DNA of 64,000 bases. Source: Lycium barbarum (lineage: Eukaryota; Streptophyta; Magnoliopsida; Solanales; Solanaceae). Of this stretch, positions 21,590 through 35,482 are shown piece by piece. A program made the position numbers and the translations under genes. Under the pieces are notes generated by a model, which worked only from the letters and a program-made list of their open reading frames with translations, was not told where the DNA came from and ran no database searches. The stretch lies in the NCBI RefSeq assembly GCF_019175385.1, contig NC_083344.1, positions 28,956,231-29,020,230 on the forward strand, given 5' to 3'. Position 1 is the stretch's first letter. Each line of letters starts with the position of its first letter.

Positions 21590-23640
21590 CTAGGAATCTT
21601 CATATTGGCGCTCTCAAACCTCCATATCTAAGGATGAAATAGCTGGGCTATGAATACCAATTCTCACATTGCCTGAATCAATTATACGAACTCTGAGGCT
21701 AGCTAGCTGGTGAAGCTCAAGGATTAATTCCTTTTTCCCTGGAGGGACCTCCATAGACTTCCCATTGATTTGCGGCTAAGTGCATCAGCTACTACATTCG
21801 CCTTTCCAGGATGATATAAAATACTCACATCATAATCTTTTAATAATTCTAACCATCGCCTCTGCCGAAGATTCAACTCCTTCTGTTTGAAAATATATTG
21901 GAGACTTTTGTGATCTGTATAAATATAACCATGAACGCCATACAAATAGTGTCTCCACATCTTTAGTGCATGCATAATCGCAGCCAATTCAAGATTATGG
22001 GCCGGACAGCTCTTTTCATGTTTCCGCAACTGCCATGAAGCATAGGCAATGGCCTTAACGTATTGCATCAGCACACAGCCTAACCCAACACCAGAGGCAT
22101 CACAATACATAACATAATCATCTGGTCCTTCTGGGAGTGTCAAGACCGGAGTTGAAGTTAATTTACCCTTCAATTCCTGGAAACTCCGTTCACAAGCATC
22201 AGTCTATTAAAATTTTGCTGATTTCTGAGTTAGCTTTGTCAATGGTGCTGAAATAGAAGAAAACCCTTCCACAAATCTTCTATAGTAACCTGCCAATCCT
22301 AGAAAGCTTCAAACCTCTATAGGTGTTGTAGGCCTCGGCCAAGTCTTCACAGCCTCAATCTTTTGAACATCCACTCGAATGCCATTAGCTGAGATAATAT
22401 GGCCCAGAAAAGTCATAGAATTTAGCCGAAACTCGCATTTTGAAAATTTTGCATACAACTCATGAGCCCGAAGAATTCCAAGGACAATACGCAAATGGTC
22501 TGCATGCTCCGTTTCTGACCGAGAATATACTAACATGTCATCGATGCACACGATCACAAATAGGTCTAGAAAGGGTCTGAATACATTATTCATCAGATTC
22601 ATAAACACTGCCGGAGCGTTAGTCAACCAAAATGACTTCACTCGAAATTCATAATGGTCATATCTCGTTCTGATAGCGGTTTTGGGAATATCTTCTCCTC
22701 TAACTCTCACTTGGTGATACCCCGATCTTAGATCAATTTTGGAAAACCATTTAGCACCCTGTAATTGGTCAAACAAATCATCGATTCTTGGAAGTGGATA
22801 TTTATTCTTTATCGTCACCTTGTTCAATTGCCTATAATCAATGTACATCCGTAGGGATCCATCTTTCTTTCTCACAAATAGGATAGGTGCTTCCCACGGT
22901 GATGAACTGGGCAAATAAATCCCTTCTCGAGCAAATCTTTCAATTGCGCCTTTAGCTCTTTCAATTCTGCAGGAGCCATTCGGTAAGGAGGAATAGATAT
23001 GGGCTTGGTGTCTAGCAACACATCAATCGAAAAATCAATATCCCTTTCCAGAGGAAGGCCTGGAAGTTCATCTAAAAATACATCTGAAAATTCATTCACT
23101 ACCGGAACAGATTGGAAAGTCGGTGGCTTTGCTTCGGTGTCATGAACTCAGACTAGATGATAAATATAACCTTTGCCGATCATCTTCCTCGCCTTAAGGT
23201 AGGAAATAAACCTACCTCTTGGGGACACTGTATTACCTTTCCATTTAAGCACTGGTTCTCCCAGGAATTGGAATCGAACTATTTTTATTCTGCAATCAAC
23301 ACTGGCATAACAAGAGGTTAACCAATCCATGCCCATACCTACATCGAAATCCAACATTTCCAGCTCCACTAAATCGACTTTAGTCTGACGATCACATACC
23401 ACAATCACACAATTTTTATACACTTATCTGCCTATTACTGGATCACTAACCGGAGTAGATACCTCGAAAGGTTTAATTGGCTCGGGTTTCACCCCAATGC
23501 GGCCAACAATATAAGGAGTAATATAAGACATTGTAGAACCCGGATAAATCAATGTATAAACGTCATGAGGGAATATGGATAGTATACATGTAACCACATC
23601 CGTGGAGGACTCAAGATCCTGACGTCCAGCTAAAGCATAA
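21590..23640 (-). pseudogene. Protease, reverse transcriptase and RNase H, element B
   Basis: RNase H occupies 21724-22173 ([36 protein letters not shown]). RT occupies 22309-23099, with [16 protein letters not shown], the palm [13 protein letters not shown], and [11 protein letters not shown] in place of the usual FIDD. The protease lies around 23430-23600, where [11 protein letters not shown] has degenerated (LIYPGSTMSY in the reading I can follow). The frame breaks at 23148, 22914, 22309 and 21724. All four domains are in the canonical gypsy order. It has more changes per domain than E, so B is probably older. Confidence 0.88.
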
Positions 23641-24983
23641 TTATGGCGCTAGGTGCCACCTGAACTGGATGCTCCTCCTCTGCCCTTACTGCGGCCTGTT
23701 GGAGCCTGGGGAGTCTGCTGCCCTATTGGGCGCACAAACGAGGAAGAACCAGCTGCTGATCCTATAGGATGAGCGCCAACTCTACCACCTATCTATGGAC
23801 AATGACGCATCATATGCCCAACCTGACCACAGGCATAGCTAGCATCTGAACCTCGGCGACACTGATCGAAATGTAATCTACCACACTAGCTACACCGCAG
23901 CACCGGTGGTCTCCGCTGGCTGGGATCACCTCCAAAATGAGAACCTGAGACTCTCGAACTTTGACCCTGACCAGAATAAATAGGGCGATCAAATCTTCTG
24001 CCTGCAAACCGAGGAGGTACACTCATCGCGGACTGACCCGAGTATCTGGAATACTGTTGCTGACCCTCTCTATACTCACTACTAGCAGATCTGGCCCTCT
24101 TGCTCTGTCCTCTATCAACATCACGCTCGCCTCAGCGCAGCTACTGTTGCTCCTCTATGTTCTGGACATGGGCCTGAATACGGGAAATATCCATCCCCTC
24201 CTGTAATGAAGCCGTCAGACAATCCTTTAACAAATGTGGCCCTAAGCCACTCACAAATCTATGTACTCTATCTCCCATGTCAGCCACCATAGTCGGAGCA
24301 CATCTAGCCAATGAAATAAAGTAAAGGCTATACTCCCGGGCACTTATATTCCTTTGCTTAAGATTCAAGAATTTATCAGCTCTGGCCCAACGAAGCTCGG
24401 GTGGCAAATAATGACAAATGAAAGCTTTGACGAACTCTTGCCAAACCGGGGGAGGTGCATCCTCTCCTCTTGAAGAAATCCAATTATTCTACCAAAGGAC
24501 CGCTATATCCTGGAGTCTATAAGATGTCAACTCCACAGATTCAGTGTCGGAGGCATGGATGATTCTTAGCGTCCTCAACATTTTATCTATAAAACCTAGC
24601 GGGTCTTCTTCCGGCTTTGACCCGAAAAATTCTGGGGGATTCAAACTTATAAAATCACCGGCTCTAGCACTAGTCGCCCTGTCACCTGGACCTGTACTTT
24701 GCCACTAAGCCTGAGCGGCAACTAGCTGTGTCAATAGCTGAATAGCTTCAATTATTTGTTGACCCGAAGGACCCGGTGGAGGAACTAGAGGTATTGGAGC
24801 TGGAGCTGAAGCCCCTCCTTGCTCTTCGAGGATAGGCGGGATGTGAGAGGTATTGGATGGAGCCTCATTATGAGATTCACCTTCTTCTACATTCATTAGC
24901 GGCTCCCTTTCCATTCGCCGCACTGTAGTAGCCTTGCCTTTCTGGGCGGCGGTGGCTTTTCTCTTTACCGGTATCGCTGAAAT
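23641..24983 (-). pseudogene. Gag, element B
   Basis: Capsid-like sequence is readable at 24141-24407 (RADKFLNLKQRNISAREYS, MADMGDRVHRFVSGLGPHLL), and the Pro-rich N-terminus at 24705-24995 (VKRKATAAQKGKATT). The cognate start codon has become ATA (SAIPVKRK against EMSPKRK in F), so normal initiation is lost. The zinc-knuckle segment (around 23800-23900) keeps CYACGQVGH-like residues only in pieces. A stop precedes the capsid block near 24700. Confidence 0.83.
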
Positions 24984-25166
24984 CATAACGCACAATTAGT
25001 ATAAGGGGAATCTTATAACATAGCTCTATCGCACGATCTAATAAGAAGAAGAACAATCATTTTTCCTAAATGCCCCGCGGCCTCTTGTTTATAAGTGTGG
25101 TGCGCTTCACACCCATAAATAAAATTCTACTGGATACGGCTCATAGACATACCCTAGGACGGAACT

Positions 25167-25178
25167 GCTCTGATACTA
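25167..25178 (-). promoter_or_regulatory. Primer binding site, element B (one change)
   Basis: Reverse complement TAGTATCAGAGC differs from the iMet complement TGGTATCAGAGC by one G-to-A transition. Confidence 0.85.
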
Positions 25179-25182
25179 CTTT

Positions 25183-27561
25183 TGTCACGACCCGATTAAG
25201 AGGCCATGACGGGTGCCCGGAGCTGACTACCGAGCACCACTCATAATGCTAATCATCATACCGAACTTGAGAACATATACTCTTCAAGGCATTACATAAA
25301 TATACATAAGCCCACACGGCTGCAAAAATGATACAAAAGAATATACACTGATGTATTCATGAGACAACTAATACCCACGCATCAGTATCTACGAGCCTCT
25401 ACTATAGTACTAAGAGATAAAGATGGGACATGATCCCGTCGTGCCCAAATATATATACACAAAATAATGTATCAAAAATGGCACCTTCGGAATAGTGGAG
25501 TGCTCCTGTAAATCTGCTGAGTAGCTCCTAGGGGTCTGGGCCACCTCCCTGTCTACCTGTTGGCATGAACACAGCGTCCAACAAGAAAGGACGTCAGTAC
25601 GAAAAATGTACTGAGTATGTAACGCATGAACAATAATAACATATCGAAGAGATAAGGAAATAACCTGTAACTAAATGTCACTTAAGACAGAATAATGCAT
25701 GCTGACTTACATCATAAACAACATCATATCAAGTATGCATATATAAGCTGCCCGACCATATAGGTACGGTGTGATCATCATTATCCCGCGTTCGGGTTAA
25801 CCATCTCTTGTCGCCCACTAGTGGTGTCTTCCCATGCTATCTAGACATGGTGTATATGCTGCCCACCATGTGATGTCTGCCCGGCCATATAGGGGCGATG
25901 TAATCTCATAATCATACACTTATCATAAAGCATGCATTAGAACTCAAGTACAAACTATAACTCTATCGGGGTGACGTAAGGTCAAGAACCCCCGATTCCA
26001 TTATGGAGTAGTCATGATCAGCATGCCTCACCTTGAAGGGACTAGCATTATAAGGTGAGTCTAGCAACAATGAATAACATCAAGGAATCATTAGCATCAT
26101 AAGAATATCATATCATAAGCTTTGGAATCTTTAGACTTAGACTCATCATCATCATCATCATCTTCATATTCATAATGCATCTCTCATATTTGTTTCATGA
26201 GAAGCTTTTAATAATCATAGACTCATAGTTTCCGGAATATAAGAGAGTCAAGGAAAGATAAAGCAAGTCACGTTATAGGAATCATGCCTTAGATAAGAAA
26301 GGACTAGCCTTACAAACCTTTACGTTTCTAAAACTTTATCAATTGAACGCTTTCCTCCAATGTTCGCGATTCTACATTTAGGAAAATTCGTACTAAGATT
26401 AGATAATCGGAAACATACTTAAGCTTAAGCTAAAGCTAACGAAAATTGGGCAGCGTCTCCTTTGTTTCTACAGCTTCCTCCATATGCTATAACAACTCCC
26501 AACATCAACAACAACATTCATAATATCATAATCAATAATTTTTTCAAGTTTGACATTATCCAATTCCCACAATTCCCTACCAAAATGATTCATGACCATA
26601 GCTATGGCATAACATCGTATTCGTTCTCATATAATACCTCTTTAACATCATTTGTATCATTTACAACAAGATTTCACTCATAACATCTCAAGAATCATGA
26701 TTCATGTCAAACTACTATTCAAGAATACCACTATTCTTATATTTGTAACCCATTCTCTACTTTCATCCATAATCCAAGTCTTTCAACCATTCAATACTCT
26801 TAATAGCATGAAATGAACATAAAACACACCTTTGATTGTGAAGGAATGAGTTTTGGATGGAAATACTTCACTTGGAGAAAACCCTACCTTCAATTCCAAA
26901 GAGATTTCTAGCTTCCATCAACCCTAGTTAGCATTCTTGCACTTGATTCTACTAGTTTTTGGTACATGATATATTATTTCCCTTGAATTTATGTACATGA
27001 AGTGTGTGGAATATTCTAGAGGTTTAGAGAGAAGTGGAGAAAATAAGAAATGAGAAATAAGACCTTGAAGTCATCTTTTTATAAAAATTAAAACTGCCCG
27101 ACAAGAGTTATACGGACCCTTATACCGTCCATATAATATTATGCGATCTGTATAAGTGACCGTCAGTGATGGCCCTTCACTGTAATGGTTAAACAGACCA
27201 TTATACGGACCGCATAAATGGTCGTATAATCCACCTTTACTTGTTCTCGTCATTTCGTTTGATCTCCAATCCTTATAGAACCTTCTTAGAACTTGTTTAA
27301 CACCTCATTAACAACCTAAGGAGAGTCATACTCTTCCTCAAGACATTATTAAGTCAACATTTTGGTGCTTTGCAAAACCCTTCCAAAACACGACTTATAC
27401 CTTACATTCTTCAACGAACTTTCTTCTCTTGCCTCAAATGTTTTTGGAGTCTTAATTAGAACCGTTAAGTACTACTTCTTACTTGTAGAAACATCATATA
27501 CTTCTTACCCTACGTTATTCTATCTACCACATGACGACATGAAATTTTCCGAGGTGTAACA
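25183..27561 (-). mobile_element. Element B 5' LTR (right)
   Basis: Plus-strand ends are TGTCACGA and GAGGTGTAACA, 2379 bp. It contains the GGGCAGCGTCTCC motif near 26450 and a palindrome-rich region around 27100-27230. It ends directly against ATACGGACCGTAT, the palindrome of the next LTR. Confidence 0.9.
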
Positions 27562-29685
<2,124 letters not shown>

Positions 29686-30231
29686 TCAACCTAAACAGGC
29701 GATTGAATAGGTGCTGATAAACCACAAATAAATCCATACCGCGCTATGGTCTTGGATGCAATTGGTCCTAGTTTCAACTTTGATACTGATGGATTTGATT
29801 AGGATGGTGAAGACGAAGAACCTCCTAATCGAAATGCTCAAGAATTTTTTGATATGATAAAAGCTTCAGAAGAGCCATTATTTGATGGATGTTTGACTCA
29901 TTCTCAGCTATCAGCGGTGTGCGGGTTGCTAAACATTAAGTCTAAGTTTAACATCAGCGTCAATTGCTATAATCAATTTTTTCTATTTTTGAAGGTGCTC
30001 TTAACCGAAGATGCTAAGTTACCCAATGATTACTATAGGACTAAACAAATGGTTGCAAAACTTGGGATAGTATATTAAAAGATAGATATATGTCGAACAG
30101 GTTGCATCCTATATTACATGGATAACAAAGACAAAAGAGATTGTCCAAAATGTGGTAAACCGCACTATAAGTCTAAGAAAAGAGGCAATGGAAGGAAAAA
30201 AGATGTTCCATATAAAGTATTGCGTTACTTT
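29686..30231 (+). pseudogene. CACTA (En/Spm) transposase fragment, first part
   Basis: The translation contains blocks typical of the TNP2 transposase: YRAMVLDAIGPSFN, EEPLFDGCLTHSQLSAV, LLTEDAKLPNDYYRTKQMV, a Cys pair motif CPKCGKPHYK, and VPYKVLRYF at the very end. TNP2 cuts and rejoins CACTA element ends. In-frame stops interrupt it (TAG near 29801; TAA near 30076 where the family has Glu, as in YEKID). The 5' part of the gene is absent because LTR L ends at 29685. The reading continues at 35040 after a 4.8-kb insertion. The identification rests on recall of the family's conserved blocks, which match clearly. Confidence 0.85.
30227..30231. repeat. Target site duplication ACTTT (left), element C
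   Basis: ACTTT directly precedes the LTR start at 30232 and is repeated directly after the LTR end at 35035-35039. Confidence 0.93.
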
Positions 30232-33100
30232 TGTTACATCCCGTATTTTCATGTATAGGAAAGCATGTGAGTAAAATGATATTAGTAACGAAAACGAGGT
30301 TATCCTCCCAAGCTTATGGGTGGTTGTAGTGATGGTACAAATGTGTTATAAATAATTGAAGTTAAACAAATCTAAGAAAATAAGCTTTGTCGAGGTTCGA
30401 AATTTATTTGATGAAATACGGTCCAAGCTATAATATCCCATATTTTTGGACTAGAAAAATTTAATCGTCCAATATGAGCAAAATTATTCGAGCCCGGAGA
30501 ACTCGATCATATTCAAGGATAAAAATTGAGTGCTCTGTGTACAAAGAGTTTGAGGTCCCAAAATAATTTAGGACTTAAAAAGTGTGATGACGGTGACTGA
30601 GAATAATATTTGGTGTATGTGTAAAGAGGCTATGAACTAGAGTTCTACCTCATGGTTATGATAATGAGTATACGAAGTGAGTTAAAATTGGTTCATGTTC
30701 AAGTGAATTGAGATTAATAAATTAATTATGTGTATAATTAATTAAGTGGGGACGTATAGTGAAACTAAATATATTGATTAGTGGATAACTTTTAAGGGAC
30801 ATACCCTTGTGAATAAAGGACATGTGGAAGCAAGACCATATAATTAGTAGACTTTAGTGGGCCTAGCCATAAGGCATGTGTAAGCGCCAAAGGTCCATCA
30901 TTTTCTATATTAATGTGTAGAGCTAGTGAATTGTTGATAGCTCACTTCAAAAAAATGAAAGGAAAATACAGAAAAGGGGCGCTGGGAACAACAATGGAGG
31001 CAGCAACGAGATATTTTCAGTTTGAAAAAAAAAAATACCAAGCCATACATAGATGCAATTTCACGGAGGTAGCACCTAAATGAAACAAATTTTCGTTCCT
31101 TGTGATTACACGTAGCCAACACACTGTGTTTACAGCAACATGATCAAGAAATTCATGAGATCAATTTTAATTCTTTCTTTTTAATTATTTTTCTCGGGAA
31201 TAATATTCGGGTTTGTTCACCGGTTGGATCTCGTTATTCCATTTTATCGCGTTGTTGGATCCGGGCTTTCTTGGAAGTGAAGTAAGGCGGAAGAAAATTA
31301 TTTCTTGGCACATGAGGTAATAATCCCCTCTTTTAGACATATTTGAGCTATCCGAATCGTATCTACGTTGCTAGATGAAAGAATTACGAAAACTGTATTG
31401 GAAATCGGATAAATTGATATTGTTGTTGGTATGGTGATTGATATTTTAGCTAAGTTGGAATCACAAGGATTATTATGTTTTTAGGGAAGATGTTGCCCGA
31501 ATATCGTTAGATTTCTAAGTAATTAAGGGTTGGTTTGAAAGAGTATCCTAATTTAATTATTAGCATATTTGGTATTATTTGTAGATTGGTGAAGTCGAAG
31601 ACCTAAGTAATGGTTAACTTGAGAAGCGACAAGGTATGTAAAGCGCAACCCTTCTTTCTTTTGGCATGCCTTAGTTTTCAATAGGCTATATCACGAGCCT
31701 CGAGGAAATTCTAAATTCAAAATCCGAGCATGTTATGATCCTTATATATATATTCCTTGGCACTCTTATGTATGATTTGATGAAATATGAACCATTATGT
31801 CTTTGAAATAATCTCTTTCCGAACTTTGCATAAAAAGGTTTCACTTTAAAGAACTTTGTAATTTGTGAACGCCATATCTTTCACAGAAAGGATCGGATTG
31901 CTTCAATATTTTTGTAGAAGTTTATATGGCATATAATGAGTATGTTTTCCATAGGCGGACCCGACTAGGGTCAATACCCGTCCGTGGATCCCGCGACTTT
32001 CCTTTATGTAATTCGGATGACTTTTGAAAGAATTTGCTATGATTATCATTTCGAATTTCAAGTATGGTCATTTACTTATATTTGAGTCTATGATAATGAT
32101 TTTATGCATATGGTTACTCATGACTCTGCTCGTGCGTTCTGTTATATCTTTCGCCGGTTCCCGGGCCGGTTCTGTTATCGTGCGCACTTTGATATACTCC
32201 GGAGTTATGCTGTGTTTATGGTTCACCGAGCTACTTGCAAAAGAGGGTCGGGTTCCACATATATTTGGTGTTATGCTGTGTATGGCGTTATGTTGTGATG
32301 TGATATGTGACGGGGATACGGAGATTTGAAACATTCTGGTGTTATGCTGTGTTATGGCGCCATCGACGGGCGGACGACCATATTCTTCTGTACCCTACGC
32401 AGGACTTATGTTTTAAAGTAAACATTTTGATATGTTGGATTTATACTTATGTTCTGTACTACTATTTCATTTATGCTTCAGATTTGTTTCTGTATTTTCT
32501 GCTTTGCATACTCAGTACATATTTCGTACTGACCCCCTTTCTTCGGGGGGCTGCGTTTCATGCCCGCAGGTACAGACGCACAGTTTGGTGATCCACCAGT
32601 TCAGGACACCCTCTTCTGCTATTTGGAGTGCTCCTCTTATTCCGGAGCCTACATTTTGGTATATATACTTGTTTGATACACATGTATATATATTTGTTCA
32701 GGGGTACGGCGGGGCCCTATCCCGCCATATGATCCGTTTGGTCTGCTTAGAGGTCGGTAGACGTATTTGTCGGTGTGTGTACCTACTTCTGTTCAGATGT
32801 GTTTGTATGATCCTATTCGCTATGGCAGCCTTGTCGGCGTGCATTTTGTATATGTTTTGGGGCCGTTGTGCCATTTGTTAGCCTTGTCGGCTTTTGATAC
32901 ATTTCATAGCCTTGCCGGCTTTTCGATATAAGTATATGTATATGTTTGCGCTGAATTGTGTCCGATACAGTTTGACATAGTTTGAGACGACATATAGTTT
33001 TATGGCCGTATATGCTATTTGGATGTGATCAGATATGGATAGGTATGTCAGGGTGCCCAAGTAGGGCTCCAGTCACGGCCTACGGGGTTGGGTCGTGACA
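30232..33100 (+). mobile_element. Element C 5' LTR
   Basis: It starts TGTTACATCCCG and ends GGGTTGGGTCGTGACA, 2869 bp. The end is related to element E's LTR (GTCACGGCCTACGGGG). Landmarks: GGGAAGATGTTGCCC near 31483, candidate mini-exon 31585-31633, and TTTCATGCCCGCAG at 32567-32569. No protein-coding sequence seen. Confidence 0.92.
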
Positions 33101-34583
33101 GAAGTGGTATCAGAGCGGTTCGTCCTCGGAATGTCTACAGACCGTGTCTAGTAGAGTCTTGTTTATCGGTGTGTTGTGCACCACATCTATAAATAGGAGG
33201 CTACAGGACATTTAGGGTGTTACCTTTCTTTGGATCTTAGATCGTGCGATAGAGCCAGCCGTAGGAAATGAATTCCTTTCTACTATCCTTTGATTTCAGC
33301 CAAAGAACGGCATCGACAGAAGACAATGACTGATAATATTGGAAGCTACACAGTACTCAGGTAAGCAATGGTATGAAAGATGTATGTCGGGGAAGTTATT
33401 TGAGGTATGATTGAAATATAAAGTTGAAGATTGAACAGAAAAGTAAACAGGAAAGTGCCTCCGATGCCGTTTGAGTTAGGCATGTGAGGTAAGTTTTGAC
33501 ATTTTCATACTTTTATTTGATATTTTTAGCCCTGTGTGGCTATGATGCGATATGATATGATATATATATACGTATATGTGTTGGCCCTGTGAGGCATGGT
33601 TGGTATTTCCTGCGTGCAGGTTCTAGGATAGTAAGAAGTATAGAGGAAACTCTGCCCAAATTTTCCCAGAAAGAGGAAAAAAGAAAAGAGATGAGACCTA
33701 AGCTCATAATATGTTTGGAAGGTTGATACCGACAAGGTAAGTGTATTATGTTGGACTAAAGCTTTAAGAAATACCCCCACGTCATTTATAAGAGGCATCA
33801 TTCTTATTTGGGAGACCTTGTCTTGAAGAAGCGTATATGAGCAGCGAATTCACAATTCATTTAAACGGACCATAATACGTTCCAACCTTATTTAGATTTA
33901 GAAAAAGCCTATGTTGAAGGGCCAAAACATCCGGTAATTAAGTTTCACCTTATTGGAAGAATACAAAGCGTACAACAAGCAGTTGGGAATTAAATTATTC
34001 GCTTACGACTTAAGAATAAATATGGAGGTAAACTATGTGAATCAAGCACTAGAAGTCTTGTGGTGCTTGTCGGATTCTAGTTTTTCTTCTGGTGGTGGTT
34101 GGAGAATGCTTCATGGTGACATTTTTATTAGTTTTAATCAACTAATTGGAGATGGAATTGTGAAAGACCGAACCAAAGGAAGATGAGCAACAAGACAGAA
34201 CAAATACCAGAAATGACTGGTGTGATAAGAATAAAAAGAGATAAACAGAATATGATTTGAAAATGAGAAAGGGCTTATGTAGAAGTTGTGTTTTCTGAAA
34301 GATACGGGAATAGCATGAGATTCCTCGTGCACAAAATAAAGGATGAACGTAGACTGGAGAAATGAAAGGAATACCAAAGGAAGCACCCAAGACAGATGTA
34401 ATTAATTGAGTATGAGTATAGAATAAAAGGGAAACATATAGTTATGGACTTAAAGATGTAGTGCGATGAAACGATGATAAGACAAGACCACTATTAAGAC
34501 AAATTCGATAGGATTTCGAGTAAGTTAGAAGTTAGCATTTGATATACAACAAGGGTGAAAGAGCATAATCCAATAAAAGAACA
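33101..34583 (+). mobile_element. Element C internal region, non-coding
   Basis: Only about 1.5 kb separate the LTRs. 33117-33290 matches the leader of E (reverse complement of about 49640-49787). 33530-33670 resembles the start-proximal region of E-type LTRs (GGCCCTGTGAGGCATGGTTGGTATTTCCTGCGTGCAGG). No gag or pol domain is recognisable; the 77-codon frame at 33953-34186 has no motif I know. This is a deletion derivative or a LARD-like non-autonomous element that would need proteins from an E-type relative. Confidence 0.75.
33105..33116 (+). promoter_or_regulatory. tRNA-iMet primer binding site, element C
   Basis: TGGTATCAGAGC, 4 nt after the LTR end: exact complement of initiator tRNA-Met. 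Confidence 0.95.
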
Positions 34584-35034
34584 TTGTTCACCGGTTGGAT
34601 CTCGTTATTCCATTTTATCGCGTTGTTGGATCCGAGGTACGGCGGGGCCCTATCCCGCCATATGATCCGTTTGGTCTGCTTAGAGGTCTGTAGACGTATT
34701 TGTGGGTGAGTGTGCCTACTTCTGTTCAGATGTGTTTGTATGATCCTATTCGCTATGGCAGCCTTGTCGGCGTGCATTTTGTATATGTTTTGGGGCCGTT
34801 GTGCCATTTGTTAGCATTGTCGGCTTTTGATACATTTGATAGCCTTGCTGGCTTTTCGATATAAGTATATGTATATGTTTGCGCTGAATTGTGTCCGATA
34901 CAGTTTGACATAGTTTGAGACGGCATATAGTGTTTATGGTCGTATATGCTATTTGGATGTGATCAGATATGGATAGGTATGTCAGGGTGCCCAAGTAGGG
35001 CTCCAGTCACGGCCTACGGGGTTGGGTCGTGACA
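34584..35034 (+). mobile_element. Element C 3' LTR, internally deleted
   Basis: 34584-34634 matches 31213-31264 and then jumps to the match of 32703-33100. The LTR start (about 980 bp) and about 1.4 kb of middle sequence are missing. It ends TCGTGACA followed by ACTTT, so the outer boundary is genuine. Confidence 0.88.
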
Positions 35035-35039
35035 ACTTT
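35035..35039. repeat. Target site duplication ACTTT (right), element C
   Basis: Second copy of the 30227-30231 pentamer; it also gives the codons that rejoin the CACTA reading frame. Confidence 0.93.
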
Positions 35040-35200
35040 CCAATAACTCCAAGATTACACAGGATATATATGTCAACAAAATAGCTGAACATATGATATG
35101 GCACTGGAAATATCGTCGCGAACCTGGGGTAATGAGTCATCCAAGTGATGGAGAGGCATGGAAAAAATTTGATCAATGCCATCCTAGCTTTGTAATTGAG
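35040..35200 (+). pseudogene. CACTA (En/Spm) transposase fragment, second part
   Basis: Directly after the duplication the reading picks up at the residue that follows VLRYF: PITPRLHRIYV, then KIAEHMIWHWKYRREPG and MSHPSDGEAWKKFDQCHPSF. These are consecutive conserved TNP2 blocks, so element C was inserted into a contiguous transposase copy. The similarity stops after FDQCHPSF near 35193; the catalytic core downstream is absent. The short VNKI segment lacks a residue or two found in the family, a small in-frame deletion. Confidence 0.87.
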
Positions 35201-35482
35201 CCTCGAAATATTAGGCTTTATTTTTTAATTAAATTTTACCCTGCTGGGCCATTTATTTGTTTATGAAAATAAATTGTTCAACACATGGGTTGAGCTCAAA
35301 AACATGGCCCAACCCCAGATACCCAACTAAAAAATGAACGGACATAGCAATTGTCCTACATCTAATTAGGAAAGTAAACTTTGAACCCTATCTGCCATTG
35401 TTGTCTTCTTATTCTCGATTCTTCACCTCCGATGATGGCTCCAGTGTGGAAATGCTCATCTTCCTTCGATACTGTGGATTAC
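35201..35482 (+). other. Low-copy-looking sequence with possible gene 5' end
   Basis: This has no match to other parts of the window. A pyrimidine-rich leader (TTGTCTTCTTATTCTCGATT) precedes ATG at 35432 and an open frame (MMAPVWKCSSSFDTVDY) that is interrupted by the solo LTR at 35483. After the LTR it would continue to CAT|GTAAGT, a good splice donor. It could be the first exon of a host gene, a gene fragment captured by the CACTA element, or chance. I do not recognise the peptide. Confidence 0.35.
35478..35482. repeat. Target site duplication ATTAC (left), solo LTR
   Basis: ATTAC precedes the LTR start and is repeated at 38179-38183. Confidence 0.92.

Noticed and set aside
32432..32881. 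149-codon frame in element C's LTR
   Set aside because: No recognisable motif and not kept in E's related LTR.
33953..34186. 77-codon frame in element C as a gene
   Set aside because: No motif I recognise, and the surrounding region is broken element interior.
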